Positions 32,797-42,238 of a stretch of 64,000 bases of DNA are shown here, in pieces (position 1 is the first letter of the stretch; every line of letters begins with the position of its first letter). The position numbers and the translations under genes were made by a program. The notes under the pieces are model-generated. The model was not told the DNA's origin. It saw only the letters and a list, made by a program, of their open reading frames with translations, and did not search any database. The stretch lies in NCBI GenBank assembly GCA_016792845.1, contig JAEUKH010000008.1:1-64000 (forward strand), in the 5' to 3' direction. The stretch comes from Myxococcales bacterium. GTDB taxonomy: Bacteria; Myxococcota_A; Polyangia; Polyangiales; Ga0077539.

Positions 32797-34590
32797 CTAT
32801 TCACCGAGGGGCTCGATGATCATGTTCTCACGGAGTTCTTCTCTTGAGAGAAAGGGCGCCATGTCTTCGAGGGGTGACGACACCATGCGCCCGTCGTCGA
32901 GGCGCCGCGAGGCGAGCTTCGGCGCGAAGGGCTGCGCGGGGTCGAGCATCACCTCGCAGAGCGCCGGGCCCTCGGCGTTGACGAAGCGCGCGAGGGCGCC
33001 CTCGGCGAGGCTGCTCGGGTCGAGCCGGGTGTACCCCAGGCCGAAGGCCGCTGCGATCTTCTCGAACGAGGGAAGCCCCACCCGGGTCGCGGGGTCGAAG
33101 CCTACCAGGTTGTCGGCGAAGTAGGCCTGCTGCGTCTGGCGAATCGAGTGGTAGCCGTTGTTGTTCAAGACAAAGATCTTGATCGGCAGGTTGAAGGTCA
33201 TGATGGTCTGAAGCTCTTGCAGGTTCATCATGATGGAGCCGTCGCCTGCGAGGCAGAAGACGGTCGCTCCGGTGGCGATGGCGGCGCCCACGGCGGCGGG
33301 CAGATCGTAGCCCATGGGGGCGCTGCCGCTGTTGGTGTAGAGGCGCTGATTGGCCTTGAGCGCCGCGGCTTGAAAGGTCACCACGCACGCGGTGCCGTCT
33401 CCGGTGACGACCCGCGCGTCGTCGGGGAGCGCGGCCCAAAGCGCGTCGACGAAGTGATACGGGTTGAGGTGGGTGTGCGAGACCTGGCGCGTCTCGTTGG
33501 CCATGGGGTATCGCGCCACCCGGGCGCGGCACCATGCGAGCCAGGCCTGGTGTTCGGGGGCGGGCGCGGGCAGGGTGAGGGCGCTGAGGGCGTCGAAGAA
33601 GTCTTCGAGCCTCGCCTCGATGCCGAGGGCGACCTTGAGGGTGGGCTTTTGAAGCTCCAGCGGGTCGGCGTCGATCATGACGAGCGCGGCGCCGCGGGCG
33701 AAATTCTGCCACGCGTAGCTGATTTGCCGGATGTTCAATCGAGAGCCGAAGACCACCAGGAGGTCGGCGTTTTGGACGGTGAAGTTGCCGGCCCGATCGC
33801 CGATGGTGCCCGGGCGGCCGGCGTAACAGGGGTGCTCGTGGGTGAGGATGTCGTGCGCGTTCCACCCGGTGACGGCGGGGATTTGGAGTGTCGCGGCGAG
33901 GGCTTGAAACGCGGCGACGCGGTCTGCGATGCGTACGCCGTTGCCTGCGAAGAGCACCGGGCGCTTCGCGTCTTGAATCCGCGCGATCACCGCGGCGCAG
34001 GCCGCTTCGAGGCGCGGCGCGGTCGTCGCGGGGGCCTCGTCACCGACCAGCGCATCGGGGTCGATCAGCGCGCCCTGCACATTCATCGGAATGTCGAGCC
34101 ACACCGGGCCCGGTCGCCCCGCGAGCATCACCCGCCACGCGCGCTCGAGGGCCGCGCGGATGCTCGCGGGCTCGGTCACCAACGCGGCCATCTTGGTGAT
34201 GGGGCGCGCCATCGCCACGATGTCGACCTCTTGGTCGCCCAACTGTCGCAGGGCCAGCGGGGTCGAGGCCACCATGGTCTCGTATTTGACCTGGCCCGAC
34301 ACAACAAACATCGGGATCGAATCAACGAAGGCGCCGTACACCCCGGTGAGGGCGTTGGTGCCGCCGGGCCCTGTGGTGACGTTCACCGCGGCGACGCGAC
34401 CGCTCATTCGGAAGTAGCTCTCGGCGGCCATCGCGCACGCCTGCTCGTGGTGGCAGGTGACGTAGGTGATGGCCTTGCAGCGGCCGAAGGCGTCGTTGAG
34501 GTGCATCGCGCCGCCGCCGGTCACGAGAAAGACGTGCTGTACGCCGCGGGCTGCGAGAAACGCTGCGATGTAGTCTGCGACGCGCATCAT
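32797..34590 (-). CDS. ThDP-dependent enzyme, acetolactate synthase/YerE type
   Basis: A 597-residue thiamine diphosphate enzyme with the three-domain acetolactate-synthase build. The catalytic Glu49 is in CHHEQACAMAAE, and the central domain follows with LFAGNGVRI. The ThDP motif AGDGSIMMNLQELQT continues into LNNNGY. In Yersinia, YerE, a homologue of this class, decarboxylates pyruvate and attaches the two-carbon unit to C4 of a CDP-3,6-dideoxy-4-ketohexose. The nearby rfbF, rfbG and rfbH would make exactly that acceptor, so a YerE-like role is the leading inference; true acetolactate synthesis is less likely here. The ATG overlaps the upstream GT2 stop by ATGA. Confidence 0.85.
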   Translation of the reverse strand: MMRVADYIAAFLAARGVQHVFLVTGGGAMHLNDAFGRCKAITYVTCHHEQACAMAAESYFRMSGRVAAVNVTTGPGGTNALTGVYGAFVDSIPMFVVSGQVKYETMVASTPLALRQLGDQEVDIVAMARPITKMAALVTEPASIRAALERAWRVMLAGRPGPVWLDIPMNVQGALIDPDALVGDEAPATTAPRLEAACAAVIARIQDAKRPVLFAGNGVRIADRVAAFQALAATLQIPAVTGWNAHDILTHEHPCYAGRPGTIGDRAGNFTVQNADLLVVFGSRLNIRQISYAWQNFARGAALVMIDADPLELQKPTLKVALGIEARLEDFFDALSALTLPAPAPEHQAWLAWCRARVARYPMANETRQVSHTHLNPYHFVDALWAALPDDARVVTGDGTACVVTFQAAALKANQRLYTNSGSAPMGYDLPAAVGAAIATGATVFCLAGDGSIMMNLQELQTIMTFNLPIKIFVLNNNGYHSIRQTQQAYFADNLVGFDPATRVGLPSFEKIAAAFGLGYTRLDPSSLAEGALARFVNAEGPALCEVMLDPAQPFAPKLASRRLDDGRMVSSPLEDMAPFLSREELRENMIIEPLGE

Positions 34591-35570
34591 GGCGAAGACT
34601 CTTGTTGGGGCGTCGCCGCCGGGCGGTCGAAGTTGATGCGGGTTTGCTCGATCACCAAGGGCCGCCGCAAGATCTGAGTGTGAATGGTGCCGATGTACTC
34701 GCCGAGGAGCCCGATAAAGAAGAGCTGCACCGAGGAGATGGTAAAGACGCCGATCAAGAGCGGCGCCGTACCTAAGGGGAACTGCGGCCAGAACAAGAGC
34801 TTCGCGATGAGGTACCCGATGGCCGCCAGGAGGCTCAGGGCCGAGAGCGAGAAGCCCATCAGCGTCGCGAGGCGGAGCGGCACCTTGGAGTGACTCGTGA
34901 TGCCGAGCATCGCGATGTCATACAGGGTGTAGAAATTGTTCTTGGTAATGCCGCGGGTGCGCCGCTGCTGGTCGTAGTAGACCCGGCCCACCGGCGCGCC
35001 GATCTCGCAGATGAGCCCGCGGAGGTAGGGATACGGGTCGTTGAGCTCGCGCAAGATCGCGATGACGCTCGCGTCGTAGAGGCCGAAGCCCGTCGCGTTC
35101 TTGACCAGCTCGACGTCAGAGAGGCGGTTGATGAGGTGATAATAGACCCGACGAATGTTCGCGAGGACGAATGACTCTTGCACCGAGCGCTTGACCGTCA
35201 AGACCGAGCGGTGCCCCTTCTGCCACTCGGCCACCAGCGCGGGGATGAGGCTCGGAGGCTCTTGGAGGTCGCTCGGGAGGATCACCGCGGCGACCCCCGC
35301 GGCGGCCATGAGGCCGTAGGTGGGCGAGCGAATGTGCCCGAAGTTACGGGAGTTTACGATCACCTTGACCCTGCGGTCTTCAGCGCAGAGCCGCCGCAGC
35401 GCGTCGACGGTCTTGTCGGTCGAGGCGTTGTCGATAAAGAGGTGCTCGTAATCGAACTCGGGCAGCGAAGCCATGACGCTCCGCACTTGGGCCACCGCCT
35501 CGGCGACGTTGCCCTCTTCGTTGTAACAAGGCATGACCACAGAGAGCAGCGGGCGAGAGGCTTGGCTCAT
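34587..35570 (-). CDS. GT2 glycosyltransferase, DPM1/ArnC type
   Basis: A protein of about 327 residues with a GT-A domain (LSVVMPCYNEEGNVAEAV, DNASTDKTVDAL) and the SDLQEPP box of polyprenyl-phosphate glycosyltransferases. Two C-terminal membrane helices follow (LMGFSLSALSLLAAIGYLI and a second near 275-300). Such enzymes load a sugar from an NDP donor onto undecaprenyl phosphate at the inner membrane. ATG 35570 is chosen because it overlaps the SDR stop by ATGA; its own stop overlaps the ThDP gene the same way. It may attach the CDP-linked deoxysugar made by this locus. Confidence 0.88.
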   Translation of the reverse strand: MSQASRPLLSVVMPCYNEEGNVAEAVAQVRSVMASLPEFDYEHLFIDNASTDKTVDALRRLCAEDRRVKVIVNSRNFGHIRSPTYGLMAAAGVAAVILPSDLQEPPSLIPALVAEWQKGHRSVLTVKRSVQESFVLANIRRVYYHLINRLSDVELVKNATGFGLYDASVIAILRELNDPYPYLRGLICEIGAPVGRVYYDQQRRTRGITKNNFYTLYDIAMLGITSHSKVPLRLATLMGFSLSALSLLAAIGYLIAKLLFWPQFPLGTAPLLIGVFTISSVQLFFIGLLGEYIGTIHTQILRRPLVIEQTRINFDRPAATPQQESSP

Positions 35571-36610
35571 GGCGAGAGACGCTCCGACGCATCGCGCCAC
35601 CAGCGGGCGGTGCGGATGATGGCTGAGTCGAGATCGACGGTGGGGCTGAGCCCGAGCTCGTGCCGCGCCTTGCGGATCGAGGGCACATACCGATGCCGCG
35701 GCCCTGTTTGGGGCGCCCCGGCGACCGCTACGGGGACGTGAAACAGCGCGCCGACCCGCTCGGCGACCTCGCGCAGGGTGAAGTCTTCATCGCTGCCGAG
35801 GTTGTAGGTCTGCCCCTCTGGCGCGCGGGCGAGCATCGCCACCAGCCACACCGCGAGGTCGCTCGCGTAGAGGTACGACCGCCGCGGGGTGCCGTCGCTC
35901 TGAAGTGTGATGCGGCGACCCGAGAGCCCATCGAGGATGAAGTTGCCGATGGCGAAATGCTCGTCGAGCGGCAAATGAGCGCCCACAAAGGCGAAGCCTC
36001 GCGCGATCACGGTCTGCGGTTGATGCAAGCGGCAGAGGAGCTCGGCGGTGCGCTTCGAGGTCGCGTAGACGTTCTGCGCGGCGGCCCAATCGAGCGCGCC
36101 GACGAAATCTTCGGGCAGATGTGACAGGGGCTCGGGCTGTTGCCCGTAGACCGCGCCCGAGCTCGCGTAGAGCAAGCGCGGGGCGCCGAGGGCGTCACAG
36201 AATTGCAGGGTGCGTTGGGTGCCCTCGACGATGACCGCGGCGGTCTCTTTGGGCGCCACCCGCGGGCCGTGGGTGCTCGTGGCGGCGTGAAAGACGTGGC
36301 TGAAGGCGCCGGCGGGTGAGGTGAAATTGCGCACGTCGCCAGGGTGCACCGCGAGCCACCCGAGGCCCCCGAGGTGGGGGCGCGCGTGCGCGAAGCGAGC
36401 CGGGTCGCGGCTCAGCACCACGACGTCGAGCGAGAGGTTCAACCGTGCAATGGCGTGGCCGAGGAGCTCGAGGAGCCAGGTGCCATAAAAGCCTGTCGCG
36501 CCGGTGCAGAAGAGCCTCGCGCCGGAGAGCGCGCGGAGGTCGTCTTCGGCGAGGGCGAGGGCCTCTGACAGGTCGCTGCGCGCGATGGGCGGTCGAGCCC
36601 GGGGGGTCAT
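35567..36610 (-). CDS. NAD-dependent SDR, CDP-sugar epimerase/reductase-like
   Basis: A 347-residue extended short-chain dehydrogenase. The nucleotide-binding motif reads FCTGATGFYGTWLLE, and the catalytic SS..YxxxK is present as LLYASSGAVYG followed by VYATSKRTAE. The sequence type resembles abequose/paratose synthases and related reductases of CDP-deoxyhexose pathways. In a yersiniose-like pathway it would reduce the ketone on the two-carbon branch, as YerF does. It starts with ATG 36610, divergent from rfbF across 96 bases, and is the first gene of the minus-strand arm of the locus. Confidence 0.8.
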   Translation of the reverse strand: MTPRARPPIARSDLSEALALAEDDLRALSGARLFCTGATGFYGTWLLELLGHAIARLNLSLDVVVLSRDPARFAHARPHLGGLGWLAVHPGDVRNFTSPAGAFSHVFHAATSTHGPRVAPKETAAVIVEGTQRTLQFCDALGAPRLLYASSGAVYGQQPEPLSHLPEDFVGALDWAAAQNVYATSKRTAELLCRLHQPQTVIARGFAFVGAHLPLDEHFAIGNFILDGLSGRRITLQSDGTPRRSYLYASDLAVWLVAMLARAPEGQTYNLGSDEDFTLREVAERVGALFHVPVAVAGAPQTGPRHRYVPSIRKARHELGLSPTVDLDSAIIRTARWWRDASERLSP

Positions 36611-36644
36611 CGTGGCGCGAGACCATAGCCCTCTCTTGCCGCGA

Positions 36645-36674
36645 TTGACAGTGATACGACGAAGTTTGTACCGT
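36645..36674 (+). promoter_or_regulatory. Predicted rfbF promoter
   Basis: TTGACA (36645-36650) is separated by 18 bases from TACCGT (36669-36674), leaving a leader of about 27 bases before the GTG at 36707. It lies in the 96-base divergent region. No matching promoter for the opposite strand was found. Confidence 0.5.
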
Positions 36675-36706
36675 CGCGCTCTCGTGCGAAACACCGGGCG
36701 GTTGCT

Positions 36707-37504
36707 GTGAAAGTTGTGATTTTGTGCGGCGGTCAGGGCACGCGCATTCGAGACGCGAGCGAGCTCTTGCCCAAGCCGATGTTGCCCATCGGGGGTCGCC
36801 CGATCGTGTGGCACATCATGAAGCAGTACAGCCACTTCGGCTTCGATGAGTTCGTGCTCTGTCTTGGCTACAAGGGCTGGCTCATTAAAGAGTATTTTCT
36901 CAACTATCGCGCCATGCACGACGACCTCTGTGTTGATCTGAGGGCCGGCGGCGCGGTCTCGCTCCTGGGGGCCTCGGCGACCCACGAGCCCTGGCGCGTG
37001 ACCTTGGCCGAGACCGGCGAGCTGAGCATGACCGGCGGGCGGGTGGGCGCCGTGCGTCGGTATGTCGAGCACGACGACCTGTTTCTCTTGACCTACGGCG
37101 ACGGCGTCTCAGACGTCGACCTCGGGGCCTTGGTGGCCTTTCACCGGAGCCACGGTCGGGTGCTGACGGTGACCGCGGTGCACCCGCCGGGGCGCTTCGG
37201 CGAGCTGGCCATCGAGGGCACCTCGGTGCGGAGCTTCAATGAGAAGCCGCAGACCACGGAGGGGTACATCAATGGCGGGTTCATGGTCTGCGACGCGAAG
37301 CGCATCTGGCCCTACCTCGGGCACGACCCCATGACGCTGTTTGAAAAAGAGCCCATGCAGCGGCTCGCGCAAGAAGATGAGCTGCGGGCCTATGTGCACG
37401 AAGGCTTCTGGCAACCGATGGACACCCTCCGCGAATATCAGCTCTTGAATGAGCTATGGGCCAACGGGCGCGCGCCCTGGCGCTGGCCGGAGCATGCGCG
37501 ATGA
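36707..37504 (+). CDS. rfbF: Glucose-1-phosphate cytidylyltransferase
   Basis: A 265-residue nucleotidyltransferase making CDP-glucose from glucose-1-phosphate and CTP, the entry step to CDP-3,6-dideoxyhexoses. The signature VVILCGGQGTRIRDASELLP is typical of RfbF, as are PKPMLPIGGRPIVWHIMKQY and the Asp-containing LTYGDGVSDVDL. NGGFMVCD sits in the sugar-binding region. The start is GTG 36707. The stop overlaps the rfbG start as ATGA, so the first two enzymes of the pathway are translationally coupled. Confidence 0.95.
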   Translation: MKVVILCGGQGTRIRDASELLPKPMLPIGGRPIVWHIMKQYSHFGFDEFVLCLGYKGWLIKEYFLNYRAMHDDLCVDLRAGGAVSLLGASATHEPWRVTLAETGELSMTGGRVGAVRRYVEHDDLFLLTYGDGVSDVDLGALVAFHRSHGRVLTVTAVHPPGRFGELAIEGTSVRSFNEKPQTTEGYINGGFMVCDAKRIWPYLGHDPMTLFEKEPMQRLAQEDELRAYVHEGFWQPMDTLREYQLLNELWANGRAPWRWPEHAR

Positions 37505-38607
37505 ACCTCGCCGAAGTCTGGTCGGGGCGTCGGGTCTTGTTGACAGGGCACACGGGCTTCAAGGGCGCGTGGCTCACGCTGTATCTCTCGCGTCTGGGCT
37601 CGCGGGTGACGGGGTTTGCGCGGGCCGCCGAACCCGGGTCGATGTTCGAGACCCTAGAGCTGCATACGCTCTGCGCGCACCGCGAGGGCGAGGTGACCGA
37701 CCTCGCGGCCCTCGATGCCGCGCTTGAGGCGGCCGACCCCGAGGTGGTGATTCACTTCGCGGCGCAGTCGTTGGTGCGAGACGGGTACGCCGCGCCGGTC
37801 GAGACCTTTGAGAGCAATGTGATGGGCTCGGTGAAGCTCCTCGATGCGATCAGGCGGCGCGGGCGGCCTTGCGCCGTGGTGATGGTGACGAGCGACAAGT
37901 GTTACGCCCAGCGCGCGGGGGCGTACGCGTTCCGTGAAGACGACGCGATGGGCGGAGACGACCCGTATTCGGCGAGCAAGGGCGCCGCCGAGCTGGTGGT
38001 TCACGCGTACCGCGAGAGCTTCTTTTTGCCGGCGCGGGCGGCCGAGCATGGGGTCTACATCGCGTCGGCGCGGGCCGGAAACGTCATCGGCGGCGGCGAC
38101 CACGCGCGGCATCGCATCGTGCCTGACCTCGTGCGGGCGCGGGCCAGGGGCGAGCCCGTGACGCTGCGGAGCCCCAATGCGGTGCGGCCTTGGCAGCATG
38201 TGCTCGACCCGCTCACGGGCTATCTCGCCCTCGCGTCGGCGCTGCTCGGGCGCCATCGCCTCAGCCCCGAAGCGGCCTCCCAAGGGTGGAACTTTGGCCC
38301 GCTCCCGACCCAGTGTCACACCGTGCTCGACCTCGTGAGCGCCTTCGCCGCGCCCTTCGACGGTCTCTCATGGTCGGTCGAGTCGGCTCAGCCTTCGATG
38401 CCCGAGGCTCAACAGCTACGGCTCAGCATTGACAAGACGGTCTCGCGCCTCGGGTGGCGACCGCAGTGGCACTTTGAAGAGACCGTGGGTCGTACCGCGC
38501 AATGGTACGAGGCCGCCGCGCAGGGCGCTTCGCCGCAGGCCCTCCGCGGGCTGAGCTTCGCCCAGATCGACGACATGATCACCACCGTGATGAGCGAGGC
38601 GCTCTGA
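37501..38607 (+). CDS. rfbG: CDP-glucose 4,6-dehydratase
   Basis: A 368-residue extended SDR converting CDP-glucose to CDP-4-keto-6-deoxyglucose. It has the RfbG-specific NAD motif LLTGHTGFKGAWLTLYL, VTSDKCY in place of the RmlB TDEVY, and the catalytic PYSASKGAAE. ARAGNVIGGGD and VRPWQHVLDP are also typical of CDP-glucose dehydratases. ATG 37501 gives the ATGA overlap with rfbF. The next start codon follows its stop directly. Confidence 0.95.
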   Translation: MNLAEVWSGRRVLLTGHTGFKGAWLTLYLSRLGSRVTGFARAAEPGSMFETLELHTLCAHREGEVTDLAALDAALEAADPEVVIHFAAQSLVRDGYAAPVETFESNVMGSVKLLDAIRRRGRPCAVVMVTSDKCYAQRAGAYAFREDDAMGGDDPYSASKGAAELVVHAYRESFFLPARAAEHGVYIASARAGNVIGGGDHARHRIVPDLVRARARGEPVTLRSPNAVRPWQHVLDPLTGYLALASALLGRHRLSPEAASQGWNFGPLPTQCHTVLDLVSAFAAPFDGLSWSVESAQPSMPEAQQLRLSIDKTVSRLGWRPQWHFEETVGRTAQWYEAAAQGASPQALRGLSFAQIDDMITTVMSEAL

Positions 38608-40008
38608 ATGAGCCGCGACGAAGCGATCAAGCGGCTCAAGGCTGAGATCCAAGAGCGCGTCTCGGCGCTGGCGGCGCTCGAAGCCGAGGCCGAGGCCGAG
38701 GCGGTGTTCGTGCCCGGGCGGAGCCCTGTGCGCTACGCGGGGCGGGTGTACGGGGCGCCAGAGCTGAGCAACCTCACGGCGGCGACGCTCGAGTTCTGGC
38801 TCACCGCGGGGCGCTGGCACCGGCGGCTTGAGTATGAGCTCGCGCGGTATTATCAGCTCCCCTTTGCGCGGCTGGTGAACTCTGGGTCGAGCGCCAACCT
38901 CTTGGCCACGGCGGCGTTGACCTCGCACCTGTGGGGCGACCGTCGGGTGCGGCCGGGCGACGAGGTGGTGACGGTGGCGGCGGGCTTTCCGACGACGGTG
39001 GCGCCCGCGATGCAGTTGGGTCTCGTGCCGGTGTTCGTCGACATCACCGTGCCGACTTACAACATCGACGTGTCGCAGCTCGAAGCCGCGCGCTCGTCGC
39101 GCACCCGCGCGGTGATGATCGCCCACACCCTCGGCAACCCCTTCGATCTCAGTACGGTGAAAGCGTTCTGTGAGAAGCACGGGCTGTGGTTGATTGAAGA
39201 CAACTGCGACGCCGCGGGGTCGCGCTACGACGGCCAGATGACCGGCACCTTCGGCGACCTCGCCACGCTGAGCTTCTACCCGCCGCACCACATGACCACC
39301 GGCGAGGGCGGCGCGGTGCTCTGCGCCGATGACACCATGTTGAAGGTCGTCGAGAGCCTCCGCGATTGGGGCCGCGATTGCTGGTGCGCCTCGGGGGTCG
39401 ACAACACCTGCGGCAAGCGCTTCGGCTGGCAGCTCGGCGCGCTGCCCCGCGGGTACGACCACAAGTACACCTACAGTCACCTCGGCTTTAACCTGAAGAT
39501 GACCGACATGCAGGCCTCGGTGGGGGTGGCTCAGCTCGATCGGCTCGACAGCTTCGGCGCGAAGCGACGCGAGAATTGGCAGTACTTTCGAGACGCGCTG
39601 CGCCCCGTCGAAGATGTCTTGCTCTTGCCCGAGGCGACCCCGAAGAGCGACCCGAGCTGGTTCGGCTTTTTGATGTTGGTGCGCGAAGAGGCCAGCTTCA
39701 CACGCGATGAGCTCGTGCAACATCTTGAGATGCGCAAGATTCAGACGCGCATGCTCTTCGCGGGCAACCTCACCCGACAGCCCGCCCTCACGGAGCTCGC
39801 GCGCGACCGGGCCGCGCGGGGTGAGCCCCCGCCCTTTCGTGTGGCCGCGCCGCTCGACACCACAGACCGGGTGATGGCCCGGGCCTTCTGGGTGGGGGTG
39901 TATCCGGGCCTCACCGAGGCGATGCGCGGGTATGTGGTTGAGACTATTCTCGATTTCGTCGCGCGTCGGCGTCAGCGCGGGCGGGTGTCGCTGTCGGTGG
40001 TGGCGTGA
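38608..40008 (+). CDS. rfbH: CDP-4-keto-6-deoxyglucose 3-dehydrase (E1)
   Basis: A 466-residue PMP/PLP- and [2Fe-2S]-dependent dehydrase of the DegT fold. It removes the C3 hydroxyl of CDP-4-keto-6-deoxyglucose together with a reductase (E3). The usual PLP lysine is replaced by His227 in [15 protein letters not shown]. Four Cys (200, 258, 260, 268) reproduce the C-X57-C-X1-C-X7-C cluster of Yersinia E1 with the same offsets from the His. These positions fix the assignment and suggest an intact enzyme. The E3 reductase gene is not in the window. It starts directly after the rfbG stop and its own stop overlaps the next GTG. Confidence 0.96.
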   Translation: MSRDEAIKRLKAEIQERVSALAALEAEAEAEAVFVPGRSPVRYAGRVYGAPELSNLTAATLEFWLTAGRWHRRLEYELARYYQLPFARLVNSGSSANLLATAALTSHLWGDRRVRPGDEVVTVAAGFPTTVAPAMQLGLVPVFVDITVPTYNIDVSQLEAARSSRTRAVMIAHTLGNPFDLSTVKAFCEKHGLWLIEDNCDAAGSRYDGQMTGTFGDLATLSFYPPHHMTTGEGGAVLCADDTMLKVVESLRDWGRDCWCASGVDNTCGKRFGWQLGALPRGYDHKYTYSHLGFNLKMTDMQASVGVAQLDRLDSFGAKRRENWQYFRDALRPVEDVLLLPEATPKSDPSWFGFLMLVREEASFTRDELVQHLEMRKIQTRMLFAGNLTRQPALTELARDRAARGEPPPFRVAAPLDTTDRVMARAFWVGVYPGLTEAMRGYVVETILDFVARRRQRGRVSLSVVA

Positions 40009-42215
40009 GCCCGCGGTGGGCGGGCCGTGCCGCGGCGCTCGCGACGGTGCTCTTGACCCTGGCGCTGTACCCGGCGCTCTTGCGGTTTGATCAGATCCCG
40101 TATTCGCATGACGGGTTCGTGTCTGATTTGTTCTCGGGTGAGCTGCCGTGGTTGGTGGCGTTGGGGCGGCAGCTCCGCGCGGGGCATTGGCCGGTGTGGG
40201 AGCCCGGTCTCTCGCTCGGCACGCCGGTGATGTTGCCTTCATGGTTGGCGCTCGCGGTCTTTACGCTGGTGCCCGGCCCCGCGGCGGCGCTCGATCTCTA
40301 TTTGTTGTTGATGCTGACCGGGGCGTCGCTGTCGGCGTGGGTCGCCGCGCGTCGGCTCGGGGCTTCGTGTCTCGGGGCGATGCTCGCGGGCGTGGCGTGG
40401 GCTCACGGGGGCGTGTTGAGCGCGCAGTGGCGGCACCCGATCGAGCTCAACGTCTTGGTGTGGTTGCCCTTGGGGCTGGCGTGGGTCGAGCCGTTGACCC
40501 GGCCCGCGTTGGGGCGGGTGAGCGCCCTGGTCGGGTGGGCGCGCTTTGCGGCGCTCGTGGGGTGGGTCTGGGGGGCGGGCTTTCCGCAGATCGCGTACGC
40601 GTCGACGGCGTGGTGGGGGCTCTGGTGGCTCTTGCGGGTGCCGTGGCGCGCGCTCTCCTGGCGTGACCGCGGCGCCCGGGTGGGGGGCATGCTCGGGAGC
40701 CTCGCGTTGGGCCTCGTGGCGGCGGCGGCTTCGCTCTGGCCCATGCGCGCGCTCAGTCAGCTCTCGGCCCGGGGGCAGGGGCTCACCTTTGAGCAGGCCT
40801 CGCAGCTCTCGCTCTGGCCTCGGGCGCTCTTGAGCCTCTTCTGGCCCTATCTCTTCGGCGACGGGCGCGACGGCTCTTATCAAGGTAACGACGTCTTCTG
40901 GGAGTCGTACCTGTATTGCGGGGCGTTGACCGCGGCGCTGGCGCTCTTCGCGCTCGGGGCGTGCCGACGCGACCCGCGGGTGCGGCGCCTGGTGGGGCTC
41001 GCCCTGGTGGCTCTGCTCGTGGCGTTGGGGCACCACACGCCGGTGTTCGGCTTCGTCTGGAGGCACGTTCCGGGCATGTCGGGCTTCAGGCTGCCGCAGC
41101 GGTATCTTTGCATCGTCGTGTGCACCTGGGTCTTGCTCGCGGCGCGCGGTCTCACCCTGGTCGAGCGATGGTTGTCTTTAAAGTATGACGCCAACGGGCG
41201 CACCAAGGTGGCGCGGGTTTTGGCCCTGGTGCCGCTGGCGGTGGCCCTCGATCTCGGCCTCGCCCAGCGCAGACAGAACCCCCTCGTGCCCGCCGCGACC
41301 TGGCTCGCGCCGCCGGCCTCGGCGCGCACCCTCCGCGGTGAGGCCGACCTCGGGAGGCTCTATTCGATCGAGTCTCCGATGCAGCACATGGCCGTGTTTC
41401 AGATGCACCACGGGTGGAGCGACCTCGCCGCACACCACGCGCTCCGTGAGGTGATCGGGCCCAATCAGAACCTCTTGTGGGGCCTCGACAGCGTCGACGG
41501 GTATACGGGCCTCGCGCTGCGTCGCTACAGCTTCATCTGGGGCATTTTCGGTTGGCGACCCAACGGCGTCGCGCGGCAGCTCGTGCGCCTCGAAGGGCAG
41601 CGGCTGCTCACGGCGCCCCACGTCGTCGACTTTCTTCGCGCCTACGGGGTGACCCATGTGATCTCACCGTTTGAGGTCAGGGCGAGGGGGTTTGAGCGGG
41701 TCGCGAGCGCGTCGCCGCGGGTGGTGGCGCGGGTGCGCGAGCCGGTGCCGCGGGTTCATTTTGTAGGCCGCGGGTGGCCCTCGCGGCTTCGCACGCAAGA
41801 GGCCATTCAGCACATGATCAGCGGTCAGTTTGACCCGCGGGCCGAGGCGCTCCTCGAAGTCGATGCGGTGCCCGCCGAGGTGGCCGGCGTCCCCGCGCGG
41901 GTCGCCTGGCGTCGCCGGGGGCCCGACGAGATGGCGGCCGAGGTCGACACCGATCACCCCGGCTGGCTGGTGTTCTCAGAGGCGGCTCACCCCGAATGGG
42001 AGGCCACCGTCGACGGGGCGAGGGCGCCCATCGTGGTGGCCAACCTGATGTGCCAGGCGGTCGCTCTCGGCCCCGGGCGTCACCGCGTCGTGTGGCGCTT
42101 TCGGGGCACCGCGGGGCGCGAAGGCCTCGCGGCGTCGGCGCTGGCCTGGGCCTGCGTGCTGGGGCTGTGGTGCGCGGGCGCGTACAAAATGCGAAGGCTC
42201 TTGAGAACTTTGTAG
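40005..42215 (+). CDS. YfhO-family membrane protein
   Basis: A 736-residue polytopic protein with about 11-12 membrane helices in the first 420 residues. An outer-surface region follows, and then a C-terminal beta domain with the typical YfhO text [35 protein letters not shown] and a last helix. YfhO-type proteins are GT-C-fold glycosyltransferases that decorate cell-wall polymers from lipid-linked sugars. The acidic [12 protein letters not shown] motif in the first loop fits the GT-C active site. The GTG start overlaps the rfbH stop, so it likely transfers the deoxysugar made by this operon. Confidence 0.8.
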   Translation: MSPRWAGRAAALATVLLTLALYPALLRFDQIPYSHDGFVSDLFSGELPWLVALGRQLRAGHWPVWEPGLSLGTPVMLPSWLALAVFTLVPGPAAALDLYLLLMLTGASLSAWVAARRLGASCLGAMLAGVAWAHGGVLSAQWRHPIELNVLVWLPLGLAWVEPLTRPALGRVSALVGWARFAALVGWVWGAGFPQIAYASTAWWGLWWLLRVPWRALSWRDRGARVGGMLGSLALGLVAAAASLWPMRALSQLSARGQGLTFEQASQLSLWPRALLSLFWPYLFGDGRDGSYQGNDVFWESYLYCGALTAALALFALGACRRDPRVRRLVGLALVALLVALGHHTPVFGFVWRHVPGMSGFRLPQRYLCIVVCTWVLLAARGLTLVERWLSLKYDANGRTKVARVLALVPLAVALDLGLAQRRQNPLVPAATWLAPPASARTLRGEADLGRLYSIESPMQHMAVFQMHHGWSDLAAHHALREVIGPNQNLLWGLDSVDGYTGLALRRYSFIWGIFGWRPNGVARQLVRLEGQRLLTAPHVVDFLRAYGVTHVISPFEVRARGFERVASASPRVVARVREPVPRVHFVGRGWPSRLRTQEAIQHMISGQFDPRAEALLEVDAVPAEVAGVPARVAWRRRGPDEMAAEVDTDHPGWLVFSEAAHPEWEATVDGARAPIVVANLMCQAVALGPGRHRVVWRFRGTAGREGLAASALAWACVLGLWCAGAYKMRRLLRTL

Positions 42216-42238
42216 AGGCCTGCGCTGTCTCTGCCCCG

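Noticed and set aside
38416..40242. Long open frame on the minus strand opposite rfbH
   Set aside because: It is a shadow of rfbH with Arg/His/Pro-rich translation and no known domains. The plus-strand frame has every catalytic residue of RfbH.
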